A stretch of DNA of 64,000 nt from Kribbella caucasensis (GTDB taxonomy: Bacteria; Actinomycetota; Actinomycetes; Propionibacteriales; Kribbellaceae): NCBI RefSeq assembly GCF_004361855.1, contig NZ_SNWQ01000025.1, positions 39,968 to 103,967 of the forward strand, given 5' to 3'. Shown here in pieces: positions 34,010 to 42,744 of this stretch. How positions within the stretch are numbered: the first letter of the stretch is position 1; each line of letters begins with the position of its first letter. The notes under the pieces were generated by a model. It was not told the DNA's origin and searched no databases. It worked only from the letters and a program-made list of their open reading frames with translations. The translations under genes were made by a program, and so were the position numbers.

Positions 34010-35344
34010 ATGTCTCAGCACCAGAATCATCCGGAGATCGGCCGCCGGCGACTGCTCCAAGGGCTGACCGCGATCGGGCTCGGTGGCGCGGCGGCAGGCT
34101 GCGCCGGGCCGGGAACGGTTCGAGGCAACAGCGCCCGCTCCGGCGCCGTGCCCAATGCGCCCGCCCCGGTGGCCAGTACGCCGGTGAAGGGCGAGATCTC
34201 GTTCGCCCACTGGCGGGCCGAGGACAAAGCAGTCTTCGACCAGATCATCGCCGGCTTCGCCAAGGCGAACCCCGGAGCCTCGGTCACACAGGACATCTCG
34301 CCCTCGAACGACTACCAGAGCACCGCGCTGCAGAAGATCAAGGGCGGTGCCATCGGCGACGTGTTCACCGCGTTCCGCGGTGCGCAGTTCGTGAACATGG
34401 TCAAGGCCGGGGCCTTCCTCGACCTGTCGGCCCAGTTGTTCGCCGACAACTACCTGCCGAAGATGACCCGCGGTGGCAAGGACGCGAACGGACGCCAACT
34501 CGGCCTGCCGTACCAGCTCGTCTTCAACATGCCGATCTACAACGTCGACCTGTTCGAGCGGGCCGGTATCTCCGAGCTCCCGCAGGACTGGGACGGCTTC
34601 CTCGGTCTGTGTGACAGGCTCAAGGCGGCGGGCGTGGTCCCGATAGCGTGGCCGGGCGGAGAGCCGGCCAACGCAGGGCAACTCTTCAACGCGATGGTGA
34701 TGAACAACCAGCCTGCCGACGACGCCTGCGCAGGGATCGAGGCCGGCCGGTACAAGGTGACCGACGACTGGTTCCTCAAGACGTTGCGCCAGTACGCCGA
34801 GCTGCGGCCGTTCTTCGAGCCGAAGGCAACCGGGACCGCCTCGGAACCACTGCAACAGCTCTTCGCCACCCAGAAGGCCGCGATGCTGGCCACCGGCTCG
34901 TTCCACCTGGCGGCTGTCCGCAAGTTGGGAGCGACTTTCGCGATGGACCTGATCGCGCCGATCACGGTGCCGAAGGACCAGGTCAAGTACGTCGGGATCC
35001 ACAACGCCACCTTCATCCTCGGCGTCAACGCCGCATCCCAGCAGCACCAACAGGCGCTGAAGTTCGTCGAGTACCTGTCCGACCCGGCCGTCGCGAGCAT
35101 CTACGCGAACGGAACCGGTCAGCACCTCACGGTGTCCGGGGTCGAGTACACCAACCGCGATCTGAAGGCGACGGCGCCCTGGCTCGACCGTAAGACGCTG
35201 CTGGCGCCCAGGTTCCAGTTCGAGGATCTCGACCTGCGCGCCGCCGTCGAGAACGCCTGCACACAGGTGGCCGGCGGAACCGCACCGGAACAGGCCGCGG
35301 ACGCGGCCCAACGGATCGTCGAACAGCGGAGGCGGTCACGATGA
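34010..35344 (+). CDS. ABC sugar transporter substrate-binding lipoprotein
   Basis: A 444-residue family 1 extracellular solute-binding protein. The N terminus has a twin arginine and lipobox-like signal, GRRRLLQGLTAIGLGGAAAG followed by Cys (about C28). Body motifs include FAHWRAEDKAVFDQIIAGFA and IAWPGGEPANAGQLFNAMV. GAAGGAG precedes ATG 34010. It presumably captures sulfoquinovose or its glycosides for the two permeases downstream. No ATPase gene is in the operon, as is common when a shared MsiK-type ATPase energises the transporter. Confidence 0.88.
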   Translation: MSQHQNHPEIGRRRLLQGLTAIGLGGAAAGCAGPGTVRGNSARSGAVPNAPAPVASTPVKGEISFAHWRAEDKAVFDQIIAGFAKANPGASVTQDISPSNDYQSTALQKIKGGAIGDVFTAFRGAQFVNMVKAGAFLDLSAQLFADNYLPKMTRGGKDANGRQLGLPYQLVFNMPIYNVDLFERAGISELPQDWDGFLGLCDRLKAAGVVPIAWPGGEPANAGQLFNAMVMNNQPADDACAGIEAGRYKVTDDWFLKTLRQYAELRPFFEPKATGTASEPLQQLFATQKAAMLATGSFHLAAVRKLGATFAMDLIAPITVPKDQVKYVGIHNATFILGVNAASQQHQQALKFVEYLSDPAVASIYANGTGQHLTVSGVEYTNRDLKATAPWLDRKTLLAPRFQFEDLDLRAAVENACTQVAGGTAPEQAADAAQRIVEQRRRSR

Positions 35345-36300
35345 CGAACTCCGGCATCCTCCTCGACGCCCCGGCCCGAGACGAGTCGCCGACACCGGTG
35401 CCACCACGTCGCCGACGCTCAGGGGTGAATCGGACGCATCCCGCGCTGTTCCTGTTTCCGCTGCCGGCCCTCGTCCTGTACGTCGTCTTCTTCGCCATGC
35501 CCACGTTCGAAGGTGTGCGCTACTCGGTCACCGACTGGGACGGGTTCAGCGCCGAGTACAACAACGTCGGTGCCGGCAACTTCAGCACGATCGCCACAGC
35601 GGACGATCTCTTCCGCGGGGCACTGTTCAACAACCTGAAGTTCATGCTCGTGGTGGTCGTCTTCCAGACCCTGATCTCGCTGGCGCTCGCGGTCTTCCTG
35701 GTGAGGAACTCGCGGTCGTCGATCCTGCTGAGGGCGCTGTACTTCCTGCCGACGATCCTGTCCTCGGTCTCGGTCGCCTTCATCTGGAAATTCGTCTACG
35801 ACCCGAACTTCGGCCTGATCAACACCGCGCTCGGGGCGGTCGGGCTGGACGGCCTCAAGAGCTCGTTCCTAGGCGACGACGGCAAGGCGATCTTCTTCGT
35901 GGCGGCCACCCAGGTGTGGTTCCACGTCGGCCAGATGATGGTCATCTACGTGGCCGGTCTGCAGCAGATCCCGGCCGACCTGTACGAGTCGGCCGACGTC
36001 GACGGTGCCTCCCGGTGGCGGCAGTTCCGGCACATCACCTGGCCGCTGGTCGCGCCCGCCTCGGCGATCGTGATCGCCTACACGACGGTGCAGAGCTTCA
36101 AGGCTTTCGACCTGATCCTCGGGATGGGCGGCAATCCGCCCAAACCGTCGCTGGACATCCTGTCGACCCGCATCTACGCCGGCTTCGCCAACTCGCAGTT
36201 CGGCTACGCCGCCGCGGAGTCGATCGTCTTCATGGTCGTCATCGCACTCGTGACCTGGCTGCAGCGGCGTGCGGTCGCGCTGGCGCAGAGCCAGGCCTGA
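35341..36300 (+). CDS. ABC sugar transporter permease (MalF/UgpA type)
   Basis: A 319-residue permease with six predicted membrane helices (PALFLFPLPALVLYVVFFAM, LRALYFLPTILSSVSVAFIW) and the coupling-loop EAA motif LYESADVDGASRWRQFRHIT then WPLV. It overlaps the binding-protein gene by ATGA and is followed by the second permease after 12 bp. Forms the pore with its partner. Confidence 0.92.
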   Translation: MTNSGILLDAPARDESPTPVPPRRRRSGVNRTHPALFLFPLPALVLYVVFFAMPTFEGVRYSVTDWDGFSAEYNNVGAGNFSTIATADDLFRGALFNNLKFMLVVVVFQTLISLALAVFLVRNSRSSILLRALYFLPTILSSVSVAFIWKFVYDPNFGLINTALGAVGLDGLKSSFLGDDGKAIFFVAATQVWFHVGQMMVIYVAGLQQIPADLYESADVDGASRWRQFRHITWPLVAPASAIVIAYTTVQSFKAFDLILGMGGNPPKPSLDILSTRIYAGFANSQFGYAAAESIVFMVVIALVTWLQRRAVALAQSQA

Positions 36301-36312
36301 GAGGAGATCGAC

Positions 36313-37128
36313 ATGGGCTTCAATCTGACCCGCCGCACGGTCCTGTTCGTCTACGCGGTGCTGATCATCGTCCCGATGGTGGTCGTGCTGGCAGGAACCT
36401 TCAAGACGACCCAGCAGTTGTTCTCCTCGCCGTTCGGCCTGCCGGACAAGCTCGATGGCGCGAACTATCGGCAGGTGCTCGGGCAGGGCGGCCTCGGCGG
36501 CGCGTTCCGCAACAGTGCGATCGTGACCGCGTGTTCGGTGCCGATCACGTTGTTCGTCGGCAGCCTGGCGTCGTATGGCATCGCCCGCATCCGTGGTTGG
36601 GTGGGACATCTGATCTACGGCTTCATCGTGCTCGGCATGGCGGTCCCCGCGCAGGCGAACATGATTCCGCAGTACGTGCTGTTCGACGTGCTCGGCCTGA
36701 CGAACAGCCTGATTGGTCTGGTCCTGATCAATGTGGTCGTCACGTTGCCGATCGCGGTGTTCATCATGACCGGCTTCCTCAAGACGATCCCGGGGGAGAT
36801 CTACGAGGCCACCTCGATCGACGGTTCCGGGCCGTGGCGGACCTACCGGTCGGTGATCCTGCCGCTGTCGACGCCCTCGCTCGCGGCCACCGCGATCTTC
36901 CTGTTCGTGATCCACTGGAACGATCTGCTCTATCCGCTGCTGTTCATCCAGGAGCCCGGCAAGAAGACGCTGCCGGTGGCGCTGCTGTCGTTCCAGGGCG
37001 AGTTCCTGACCGACTATCCGCTGCTCTTCACCGGCGTCGTGGTCGCCTCCGCGCCGATCGTCGTCGCCTATGTGTTCCTGCAGCGCTACTTCGTGGCCGG
37101 TATCACCGCCGGCTCGGTGAAGGGATGA
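36313..37128 (+). CDS. ABC sugar transporter permease (MalG/UgpE type)
   Basis: A 271-residue permease with membrane helices (VLFVYAVLIIVPMVVVLAGT, LIYGFIVLGMAVPAQANMIP) and the EAA motif IYEATSIDGSGPWRTYRSVI then LPL. GAGGAGATCGAC lies just before ATG 36313. Overlaps the GH31 start by ATGA, so transport and glycoside hydrolysis are co-translated. Confidence 0.92.
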   Translation: MGFNLTRRTVLFVYAVLIIVPMVVVLAGTFKTTQQLFSSPFGLPDKLDGANYRQVLGQGGLGGAFRNSAIVTACSVPITLFVGSLASYGIARIRGWVGHLIYGFIVLGMAVPAQANMIPQYVLFDVLGLTNSLIGLVLINVVVTLPIAVFIMTGFLKTIPGEIYEATSIDGSGPWRTYRSVILPLSTPSLAATAIFLFVIHWNDLLYPLLFIQEPGKKTLPVALLSFQGEFLTDYPLLFTGVVVASAPIVVAYVFLQRYFVAGITAGSVKG

Positions 37129-39446
37129 GTGCGGTGGACGGGACGCTGCTGCTGCGCCGGGTGACCTCGGTACGGCGGACCCGGGCGGGCGCGGCGATCG
37201 GGGTCGACGCGCTGCCCGGCGTACAACTCGGCGTCATGCCGGGCTGGCTCACCGGTGAATCGCCGGAGGACCAGGGCATCGAGACACAGATGCCGAACCT
37301 GCCGGAACTGGACCTGCCACCTGTCGATCCCACGGCGTACGAGCTGAGGGTGAGCCTGCCATCCGACTCGACAGTGCGGATCACCCTGGCCCCGGCCGGG
37401 GCGGCGGTCCTGGACGACGACGGCACCTGGCTGGGCATCGTCACCGATCCCGGACGGGGCGAGGCGCCATTCGAGCTGACCGAGGCGGACGCGGAGATCG
37501 TCATCGCGTCCTCACAGGTGCGGGTGCGGATCGGCCGTGCGCCGTTCACGCTCGCCGTCGAGGATCTCGCGACAGGTGAGCGGCTGCTCCGCACAGCGCA
37601 CCGGCTGCGGCAGGTCGCCGGCCTGCCGATGGCTCCTGCGGTGGTTGCTGATGGCAATGGGATGACGCTCAACCTCGAGCTCGGCACGGACGAGGACGTG
37701 CTTGGCTTCGGTGAGCAGTTCGGCCGGCTGGTGAAGAACGGCCAGCAGCTCGTCCTGCGGAGTGAAGACGCCTGCGGCACCGGGACCGGGATGGCGTACA
37801 AGCCTGTCCCGGTGTGGCACTCGTCGGCGGGGTACCTGGGCTTCGTCAACACCGGGGCCGTGGTGACAGCGGACGTCGGCCACACCCGCCCGTCCGTCCT
37901 TGGCCTGACCGTTGCGGACGAGGCGATCGACCTGTACGTCGTCGCGGCGCGCTCACCCAAGCACCGGCTCACGGCGTACACCGCTCTCACCGGACGCGCA
38001 GATGTGCCGCCGCTGTGGGCGTTCGGCTACTGGATGGGACGTTGCCGGTATCACAGCCGTGACGAGATGCTCGACGTGGTACGGACGATGCGCGAGCACG
38101 GCGTACCGCTGGACGTGATGCACTGCGACCCGGACTGGCTGGTGGTCGACCGGCTCAACTGTGACTTCATCTGGAACGAGACCCGCTTCGGTGACCGCAA
38201 GTCCTTCGTCGACGCGCTGGCGGAGTCCGGTGTTCGCCTCTCGGTCTGGGAGCTGCCGTATCTGGATCCGGCGTCGCCTCGCTTCGAGGAGGCCCGGGAC
38301 AAGGGCTACCTGGTCCGTACGTCGACCGGTGAGCTGGCCGCCATCCAGAAGACGCCGACCTCCGATGGCCGGATGCGGGCGCTGATCGACTTCACGAACC
38401 CCGATGCGCTCGCCTGGTGGCAGGGCATGCACGAGGAGTTCCTCGCCGATGGGGTCGCGGTGTTCAAGACCGACTTCGGTGAGGCGCTCCCGGACGACGT
38501 CGAGCTGTTCGACGGCACGCCACCGGCGCACGCGCACAACCTCTACCCGCTGCGGTACAACGCCGCGGTCAGCGACGCCATCCGGCGGTACGCCGGCCGG
38601 AGCCCGTTGGTGTGGGGACGTAGCGGTTGGGCCGGCTCGCAGCGCTACCCGGGTCAATGGGGCGGGGACGCCGAATCCACGGTCGCAGGCATGCAGGCAA
38701 CGGTCCGCGGCGGCCTGTCCTACGCGATGAGCGCACCCGGCTTCTGGAGTCACGACATCGGCGGCTTCTTCGGCCCGGAGCTGACGCCGGGCCTGTACGT
38801 CCGCTGGACTCAGCTGGGCGCGTTGTCGCCGTTGATGCGCGCCCATGGGCTGCGACCGCGTGAGCCTTGGCAGTTCGGCGCCGACGCTCTCGAGATCAGC
38901 CGTCGCTGGGTGCGGCTTCGCTATCAGTTGCTGCCGTACCTGTGGCAGGTGGCGCAGGAATCTGCCCGCAACGGCTGGCCGGTGATGCGGCCGCTCGGCC
39001 TTGAGTTTCCCGACGATGTGGTGGCCCGGTCGGTCGACGACTCGTTCATGGTCGGCGGCGACCTGCTCGTCGTACCGGTGTTCGACGACGGCACGAAACC
39101 GGTCACCCGCCGGTTCTATCTACCGGAGGGACGGTGGGTGGATCTGCTCGAGGGGACCGTCTTCACCGGCCCTGGCTTCCACCAGGTCGAGGTGCCGCTG
39201 GACCGCTTCCCAGTACTGGTCCGCAGCGGCGCGGTCATCCCGCAGGTGCCGGTGGACCCCGCCGTCACCGGAACGACAGATCTTGAGGATCGTCCGTGGG
39301 TTCTGCACGCGTACGGCGAGACGCCGCGCGAGCTGACGCTCTCCGGATTCGACGGTACGCCGACCAGCGTCGTACTGGAGTCCGGCCGAACGATTGCCAT
39401 CGGCACCCAAGCCGTTGCCGGAGAAGTCGTGGCGCACGATGGGTGA
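37125..39446 (+). CDS. GH31 glycosidase, alpha-xylosidase (YicI)-like
   Basis: A 773-residue cytoplasmic GH31 retaining glycosidase; length equals YicI. The nucleophile Asp lies in FKTDFGEALPDDV (about D450) and the acid/base Asp in PGQWGGDAEST (about D515). PLWAFGYWMGRCRYHSRDEM and FWSHDIGGFFGPEL are typical of the alpha-xylosidase branch. No secretion signal, so it acts on imported sugar. By context it should release sulfoquinovose from sulfoquinovosyl glycerol. I do not see the sulfonate-binding arrangement of YihQ sulfoquinovosidases, so specificity is open. Confidence 0.88.
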   Translation: MSAVDGTLLLRRVTSVRRTRAGAAIGVDALPGVQLGVMPGWLTGESPEDQGIETQMPNLPELDLPPVDPTAYELRVSLPSDSTVRITLAPAGAAVLDDDGTWLGIVTDPGRGEAPFELTEADAEIVIASSQVRVRIGRAPFTLAVEDLATGERLLRTAHRLRQVAGLPMAPAVVADGNGMTLNLELGTDEDVLGFGEQFGRLVKNGQQLVLRSEDACGTGTGMAYKPVPVWHSSAGYLGFVNTGAVVTADVGHTRPSVLGLTVADEAIDLYVVAARSPKHRLTAYTALTGRADVPPLWAFGYWMGRCRYHSRDEMLDVVRTMREHGVPLDVMHCDPDWLVVDRLNCDFIWNETRFGDRKSFVDALAESGVRLSVWELPYLDPASPRFEEARDKGYLVRTSTGELAAIQKTPTSDGRMRALIDFTNPDALAWWQGMHEEFLADGVAVFKTDFGEALPDDVELFDGTPPAHAHNLYPLRYNAAVSDAIRRYAGRSPLVWGRSGWAGSQRYPGQWGGDAESTVAGMQATVRGGLSYAMSAPGFWSHDIGGFFGPELTPGLYVRWTQLGALSPLMRAHGLRPREPWQFGADALEISRRWVRLRYQLLPYLWQVAQESARNGWPVMRPLGLEFPDDVVARSVDDSFMVGGDLLVVPVFDDGTKPVTRRFYLPEGRWVDLLEGTVFTGPGFHQVEVPLDRFPVLVRSGAVIPQVPVDPAVTGTTDLEDRPWVLHAYGETPRELTLSGFDGTPTSVVLESGRTIAIGTQAVAGEVVAHDG

Positions 39447-40530
39447 TCGCCGGATCGACTTCACCGACAAGCTCGGACGGCTGGCCGCGCTCGGCACGGA
39501 GCAAGGCCTCGAATCGCTCGTACTCCGTACACCAGCATCGCTCACCTGGTTGCTCGGAGCACGGGTGCATGTTCCCCAGACATTGGACTCTGCCTGCCTC
39601 GACGTCGTCGTCGATCTCTCCGGACAGACGCCGACGGCAACAGTCGTCACCAACACGATCGAGGCGCCCCGGCTCCGAGACACCGAGTTGTCCGGTCTGG
39701 ACGTCGACTGGCGGATCGTGCCGTGGTGGCAGCCACGTGACTCGGTGCTGCCGACCGGGCCCACGGTCGGCAGCGACGGCTCTGTGGCAAGAACGATCGA
39801 TGTGGCCGTGCAGGTCGCGACTCTTCGCCGCGTCCTCACCATGCATCAGCAGGCGCTGCTCGCACACCTGTGCAGCGATGCCGCGAGCGCAGCCACCGAG
39901 GCCGCGTACACCATCTCACCCGACATGACGGAGTACGCCGCGGCCGCTGTGCTCGCGGCGGCGTTGCTCGGCCGCGGGCTCGATCCGATCGTGCTGATGG
40001 TCGCGGGTGACGACCGCCGCCGCGAGCATCGTCATCCACTGCCCACCGACGCGCCGATCGGCCACCGGGCCATGCTCGTCTGTTGCGCCCGCCGCCACGG
40101 CCTGGTCGCCAGCGTGACGCGGCTCGTCGCGTTCGGCGACCTGCGCGCGGAGGAGAAGGCTCACTATCGTGCGCTGCTCGAGGTCGAACGGGCGTTCCTC
40201 GACGCGAGCATGCCAGGCGTGCGGCTCGGTGACGCGTTCGCCAGCGGCACCGCGGCGTACGGCGCCAACGGCTTCGAGCCGGGGGAGTGGCACCGGCACC
40301 ACCAAGGCGGGTTCAGCGGCCTTCAGCCGCGTGAGTTTCCGGCCCACCACGGCTCGGACGCCGTCGTGCCGGCCGGTTCGGTGCTCGCCTGGAATCCCAG
40401 CGCCGCCGGCTGGAAGGTCGAGGACACCGCGGTCATCCGGCCGCACGGCGCCCAAGTCCTGGTGCACGACCCGAGCTGGCCAGTCGTCAACGTGGGCGGC
40501 CGGCATCGCCCTGGCGTCCTGGTGCGCTGA
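39439..40530 (+). CDS. M24 (creatinase/aminopeptidase-fold) protein lacking metal ligands
   Basis: A 363-residue protein with the M24 two-domain layout: N-terminal creatinase-like part (DFTDKLGRLAALGTEQGLES) and C-terminal pita-bread part. The region where metallo-M24 enzymes have two Asp ligands reads CCARRHGLVASVTRLVAF (from about C215), with neither Asp. The first Glu site reads WNPS; only the HHQGG histidine and VEDT glutamate remain. A metal-independent enzyme like creatinase, or a binding protein, is possible. It overlaps the GH31 gene by 8 bp and is therefore part of the operon. Role unknown. Confidence 0.75.
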   Translation: MGDRRIDFTDKLGRLAALGTEQGLESLVLRTPASLTWLLGARVHVPQTLDSACLDVVVDLSGQTPTATVVTNTIEAPRLRDTELSGLDVDWRIVPWWQPRDSVLPTGPTVGSDGSVARTIDVAVQVATLRRVLTMHQQALLAHLCSDAASAATEAAYTISPDMTEYAAAAVLAAALLGRGLDPIVLMVAGDDRRREHRHPLPTDAPIGHRAMLVCCARRHGLVASVTRLVAFGDLRAEEKAHYRALLEVERAFLDASMPGVRLGDAFASGTAAYGANGFEPGEWHRHHQGGFSGLQPREFPAHHGSDAVVPAGSVLAWNPSAAGWKVEDTAVIRPHGAQVLVHDPSWPVVNVGGRHRPGVLVR

Positions 40531-40549
40531 CCCCCGACTGAGGAGAGAC

Positions 40550-41977
40550 ATGACGGAACCCGGTACAACCCTGATCGACGGCCAGTGGCACCGCCAGGCT
40601 GACAGCCTGGAGGTGATCGACCCCGCCGACGGCTCCGTTGTCGACCACATCGGCTGGAGTACTGCCGAGGACGCCGTACGGGCCGCCGACGCAGCTGCCG
40701 ACGCACTGACAAGTTGGGCCGATGCGCCGGCCAGGCAACGAAGCGACATCTTGCTCAGGGCAGCCGACCTGATCACGGCACGGGCCGAGGAGATCGGCAC
40801 CCTGCTCGCCCGCGAGGCGGGCAAGCGCCTGCCGGAGGCGATCGGCGAGGTGAGCTTCTCCGCGGAGTACTTCCGCTGGTTCGCAGAGGAAGCCCGCCGG
40901 CCATCCGGTCACGTCGTACCGCACGAGCTCGCGGACCGGCGCCACCTGACCATCCGCAGGCCCGTCGGCGTTGTCGCCACGCTGACGCCCTGGAACTTCC
41001 CGTGCTCGATCCAGGCCCGCAAGCTGGCGCCCGCGCTGGCCGCAGGCTGCACAGTTGTCGCCCGGGTCTCGGAGAAGGCACCGCTCGCCGTCACCGAGAT
41101 GATCAGGTGCCTCACCGATGCCGGCATCCCCCGAGGCGTGGTGAACCTCGTTCACGGTCCCGCGCGCGAACTGACCGGTGCGCTGCTGGAACACCGGGCT
41201 GTCCGGGCCGTCAGCTTCACCGGCTCGACCGGCGTAGGGGCGCAGATCATGGCCGGAGCGGCGCGACGGATCGTCAGGCCGCTGCTGGAGCTCGGAGGCG
41301 ACGCCGCCTTCATCGTCTTCGAGGACGCCGATCTGGACGCGGCGGTCGAGGGCGCGCTGCTGGCGAAGTTCCGTAACACCGGTCAGTCCTGCATCGCCGC
41401 GAACCGCTTCATCGTGCACGAGGACGTCTATGACGAGTTCGTCGCCCGGCTCGTCAACGCCGTCGACAAGATGACCGTCGGCAACGGGCTTGCCGAGGAC
41501 TGCCCCGATCTCGGACCGGTGATCGACGCCCAGCGGGCGGCAGCGGTCGAGGCGATGGTCAAGGAGGCGGTGGCGGGCGGAGCCCGCTTGCTCACCCGTT
41601 CCTTCGAGTTGCCGGCTGCCGGCAGCTATGTGGCGCCGGCCTTGCTGGCCGACGTACCGGACCACGTCGCGCTCGCGCGGGAGGAGGTGTTCGGTCCCGT
41701 GGCCGGGATCTTCCGGTTCCGTGACGAGGATGAGGCGATCGCTCGTGCCAATGCGACCGAAATGGGTCTGGCCGGCTATTTCTGGTCGCGCGACGTCAGC
41801 CGGGGCTGGCGGGTGGCGGAGCGCCTCGAGACTGGGATCGTCGGGATCAACAACGCCTTGCCGACAGTGTGTTTCGCGCCCATGGGTGGAGTGAAGCAGT
41901 CCGGTTTGGGCCGTGAAGGAGGAAGTCTTGGCCTCGAGGAGTTCCAAGACGTTCGTTACCTCGCTGTCGGTGTCTGA
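40550..41977 (+). CDS. NAD(P)-dependent aldehyde dehydrogenase (probable sulfolactaldehyde dehydrogenase)
   Basis: A 475-residue ALDH related to succinate-semialdehyde dehydrogenase. Catalytic Cys lies in NTGQSCIAANRF (about C281), the general-base Glu in LLELGGDAAF, and PWNFPCS is conserved. Two departures from usual: the cofactor-binding VKPA-type lysine is replaced (VVARVSEKAP) and LELGGN is LELGGD. AGGAGAG precedes ATG 40550. In context it should oxidise 3-sulfolactaldehyde to 3-sulfolactate, the SlaB role. Confidence 0.87.
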   Translation: MTEPGTTLIDGQWHRQADSLEVIDPADGSVVDHIGWSTAEDAVRAADAAADALTSWADAPARQRSDILLRAADLITARAEEIGTLLAREAGKRLPEAIGEVSFSAEYFRWFAEEARRPSGHVVPHELADRRHLTIRRPVGVVATLTPWNFPCSIQARKLAPALAAGCTVVARVSEKAPLAVTEMIRCLTDAGIPRGVVNLVHGPARELTGALLEHRAVRAVSFTGSTGVGAQIMAGAARRIVRPLLELGGDAAFIVFEDADLDAAVEGALLAKFRNTGQSCIAANRFIVHEDVYDEFVARLVNAVDKMTVGNGLAEDCPDLGPVIDAQRAAAVEAMVKEAVAGGARLLTRSFELPAAGSYVAPALLADVPDHVALAREEVFGPVAGIFRFRDEDEAIARANATEMGLAGYFWSRDVSRGWRVAERLETGIVGINNALPTVCFAPMGGVKQSGLGREGGSLGLEEFQDVRYLAVGV

Positions 41978-41995
41978 AGTGCCGCGGCGGTGGTG

Positions 41996-42718
41996 ATGGA
42001 CACGCAGGTCGTGCTGCTCGCCGGCGGCGTGGCCGCGGGTGCGGTGACGCAACGCGTGACCGGCGTGGGGTTCGCGCTCGTCGCGTCGCCCCTGCTCGTC
42101 CTGGTGGCCGGTCCCTTCCAGGGCGTGGTCTTGTCGAACGTGCTCGCGCTGCTGACCAGCCTGGCCGTGCTCGCGGCGACCTGGCGGGACGTCGACCTGA
42201 AGCAGGGCCTACAGCTTGCCGTGCCCGCGCTCGCGATGATTCCGCTCGGAGCCTTCGTCGCGAGACGTGTGCCGGCGCCCCTACTGATGGTTCTCGTCGG
42301 GACGATGGTGCTGGTCGCACTGCTGGCTGTTCAGTTCAGTAGAAGGGCGCGGATGCCACGAGGGATGGCCGGAACGCTCGCAGCCGGTGCGGCGAGTGGG
42401 TTCATGAACGTGACAGCTGGGGTCGGTGGACCGGCGATCGTGCTGTACGCGGTCAGTACGAACTGGGACCACCGCAAGTTCGCTGCCACCTTCCAGCTGT
42501 ATGCGGTCGTCATCAACCTCGCCTCCTTGGCCGCGAAGGGCGGCGTACAGGTCTCGGCGTCGACGCTGTTGATCTCGGTCGCTGCTCTGACCGCAGGGCT
42601 TGTCGGCGGACACGTCTTGGCCGTCAAGCTAGGAGGAGAACACGCGCGCCAGCTCGTCATCGCCCTGTCGGCCATCGGCGCAGCCGCGATCGTCGTCAAG
42701 GGCCTCCTCTCCTGGTGA
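41996..42718 (+). CDS. TauE/SafE-family anion exporter (probable sulfolactate exporter)
   Basis: A 240-residue membrane protein with about eight hydrophobic segments in two repeats: TQRVTGVGFALVASPLLVLV and SGFMNVTAGVGGPAIVLYAV are the paired TauE/SafE signatures. TauE/SafE proteins export sulfonates and sulfite. As last gene of the sulfosugar operon it would release sulfolactate to the medium. ATG 41996 is preferred over the GTG at 41990. Confidence 0.88.
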   Translation: MDTQVVLLAGGVAAGAVTQRVTGVGFALVASPLLVLVAGPFQGVVLSNVLALLTSLAVLAATWRDVDLKQGLQLAVPALAMIPLGAFVARRVPAPLLMVLVGTMVLVALLAVQFSRRARMPRGMAGTLAAGAASGFMNVTAGVGGPAIVLYAVSTNWDHRKFAATFQLYAVVINLASLAAKGGVQVSASTLLISVAALTAGLVGGHVLAVKLGGEHARQLVIALSAIGAAAIVVKGLLSW

Positions 42719-42744
42719 ACGAACCGCGCCTGGACCAGCCTCTG

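Noticed and set aside
37125..39446. Assigning the GH31 gene directly as the sulfoquinovosidase yihQ.
   Set aside because: The active-site context follows YicI alpha-xylosidases and I cannot see the YihQ sulfonate-binding residues, so only the family was called.
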